Origin: Pogostemon cablin
Lineage: Eukaryota > Streptophyta > Magnoliopsida > Lamiales > Lamiaceae
Direction of reading: 5' to 3'
NCBI GenBank assembly: GCA_023678885.1
Contig: CM042986.1
Location: 2,356,001-2,420,000 of the forward strand
DNA: 64,000 bases
Position numbers and translations under genes: made by a program. Position 1 is the stretch's first letter; each line of letters opens with the position of its first letter. A model generated the notes under the pieces. The model did not search any database, was not told where the DNA came from, and saw only the letters and a program-made list of their open reading frames with translations. Below are positions 63,525 to 64,000 of the stretch, one piece after another.

Positions 63525-63830
63525 TATACTTAAATGACTATTATACCCAAAATTCTAAATTTTAGGAATAAATTATATCCTAAACCATAAGGGTAAAATT
63601 ACAATTATAACCTAAATCCTAAACCCTAAAGATAAATTATACTCTAAACTACAAGTGTAAAATTACAATTATACCTTAAACCCTAAACCCTAGGATTAAA
63701 TTATACCCTAAACCATAAGAGTAAAATTATAATTATACCCTAAATCCTAGATTTAAATTATACCCTAAAATACATGAAAAAATCACAATTATACCATAAA
63801 CTCTAAGATTTAAATATACACTGATAATTA
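63525..63830. repeat. Minisatellite, about 64-bp unit, with telomere-like CCCTAAA motifs
   Basis: At least four degenerate units start at about 63582, 63646, 63710 and 63768, each of the form AAACCATAAGGGTAAAATTA, then CAATTATACC, then one or two CTAAACCCTAAA-type strings. A more degenerate unit precedes them. The telomere-like words are short and interrupted, so this is an interstitial repeat and not a chromosome end. Confidence 0.8.
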
Positions 63831-64000
63831 TATTCCTAAAATTAAATAAATAAAAAAAAGAAAAAAAACAAAGCAGTAAACGTAAATAAAAATAAAAAAC
63901 GAAATAGCAAAACACACACTGAAGGTAAAGGAAGGAGGTTGTAAATTTCAAAAATTGGTGCAACCTGCCACCTTAGTCATTGTAATGATTTTAAATAAAA

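Noticed and set aside
63525..63830. Chromosome end (telomere)
   Set aside because: The telomere-like words are isolated, degenerate and embedded in a longer unit; no pure CCCTAAA array is present.

Overview
This window is nuclear DNA from a flowering plant, almost certainly a eudicot. The evidence is multi-exon genes with GT-AG introns, plant-type protein families, very AT-rich spacers and a dense mix of plant transposable elements. Species cannot be named from the sequence alone. No bacterial, organellar or viral gene block was recognised, and I see no new enzymatic or defence system.

Layout. (1) 1-6.4 kb: repeat-rich spacer with two inverted-repeat elements, one Mutator-like with a 9-bp target duplication, and a Stowaway MITE. 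(2) 6.5-8.0 kb, minus strand: a two-exon secretory membrane protein with a bulb-lectin-like region and a PAN/apple domain but no kinase (At5g03700-like). (3) 9.7-12.0 kb, plus strand: a four-exon AlkB/ALKBH1-like 2-oxoglutarate/Fe(II) dioxygenase. (4) 14.5-16.6 kb, plus strand: a nine-exon class-III aminotransferase of the AGT2/PYD4 group, probably mitochondrial. (5) 16.6-48.0 kb: about 31 kb without a complete recognised gene, made of transposons and relics. It holds nested MITEs, a solo LTR with a perfect 5-bp duplication, a 7.8-kb LTR retrotransposon that keeps a broken gag but has lost pol, a broken ELOF1-like zinc-ribbon gene missed by simple ORF calling, two head-to-head copia fragments, a hAT-type element carrying a tRNA-like segment, and two Helitron-type 3' ends. 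(6) 48.4-59.8 kb, plus strand: a complete 23-exon RAPTOR gene, the substrate-recruiting subunit of TOR complex 1. (7) 59.8-64 kb: spacer ending in a minisatellite that contains telomere-like CCCTAAA units.

The genes do not form a pathway, but their order is informative. From memory, Arabidopsis RAPTOR1B (At3g08850) lies next to PYD4 (At3g08860), and the second RAPTOR copy (At5g01770) lies next to an AlkB-like gene (At5g01780). The order here, AlkB-like - PYD4 - RAPTOR, looks like the ancestral arrangement later split between two duplicated Arabidopsis segments, with about 31 kb of transposons now separating PYD4 from RAPTOR. Splice sites were placed by eye, but in all four intact genes the exon lengths keep one continuous reading frame.
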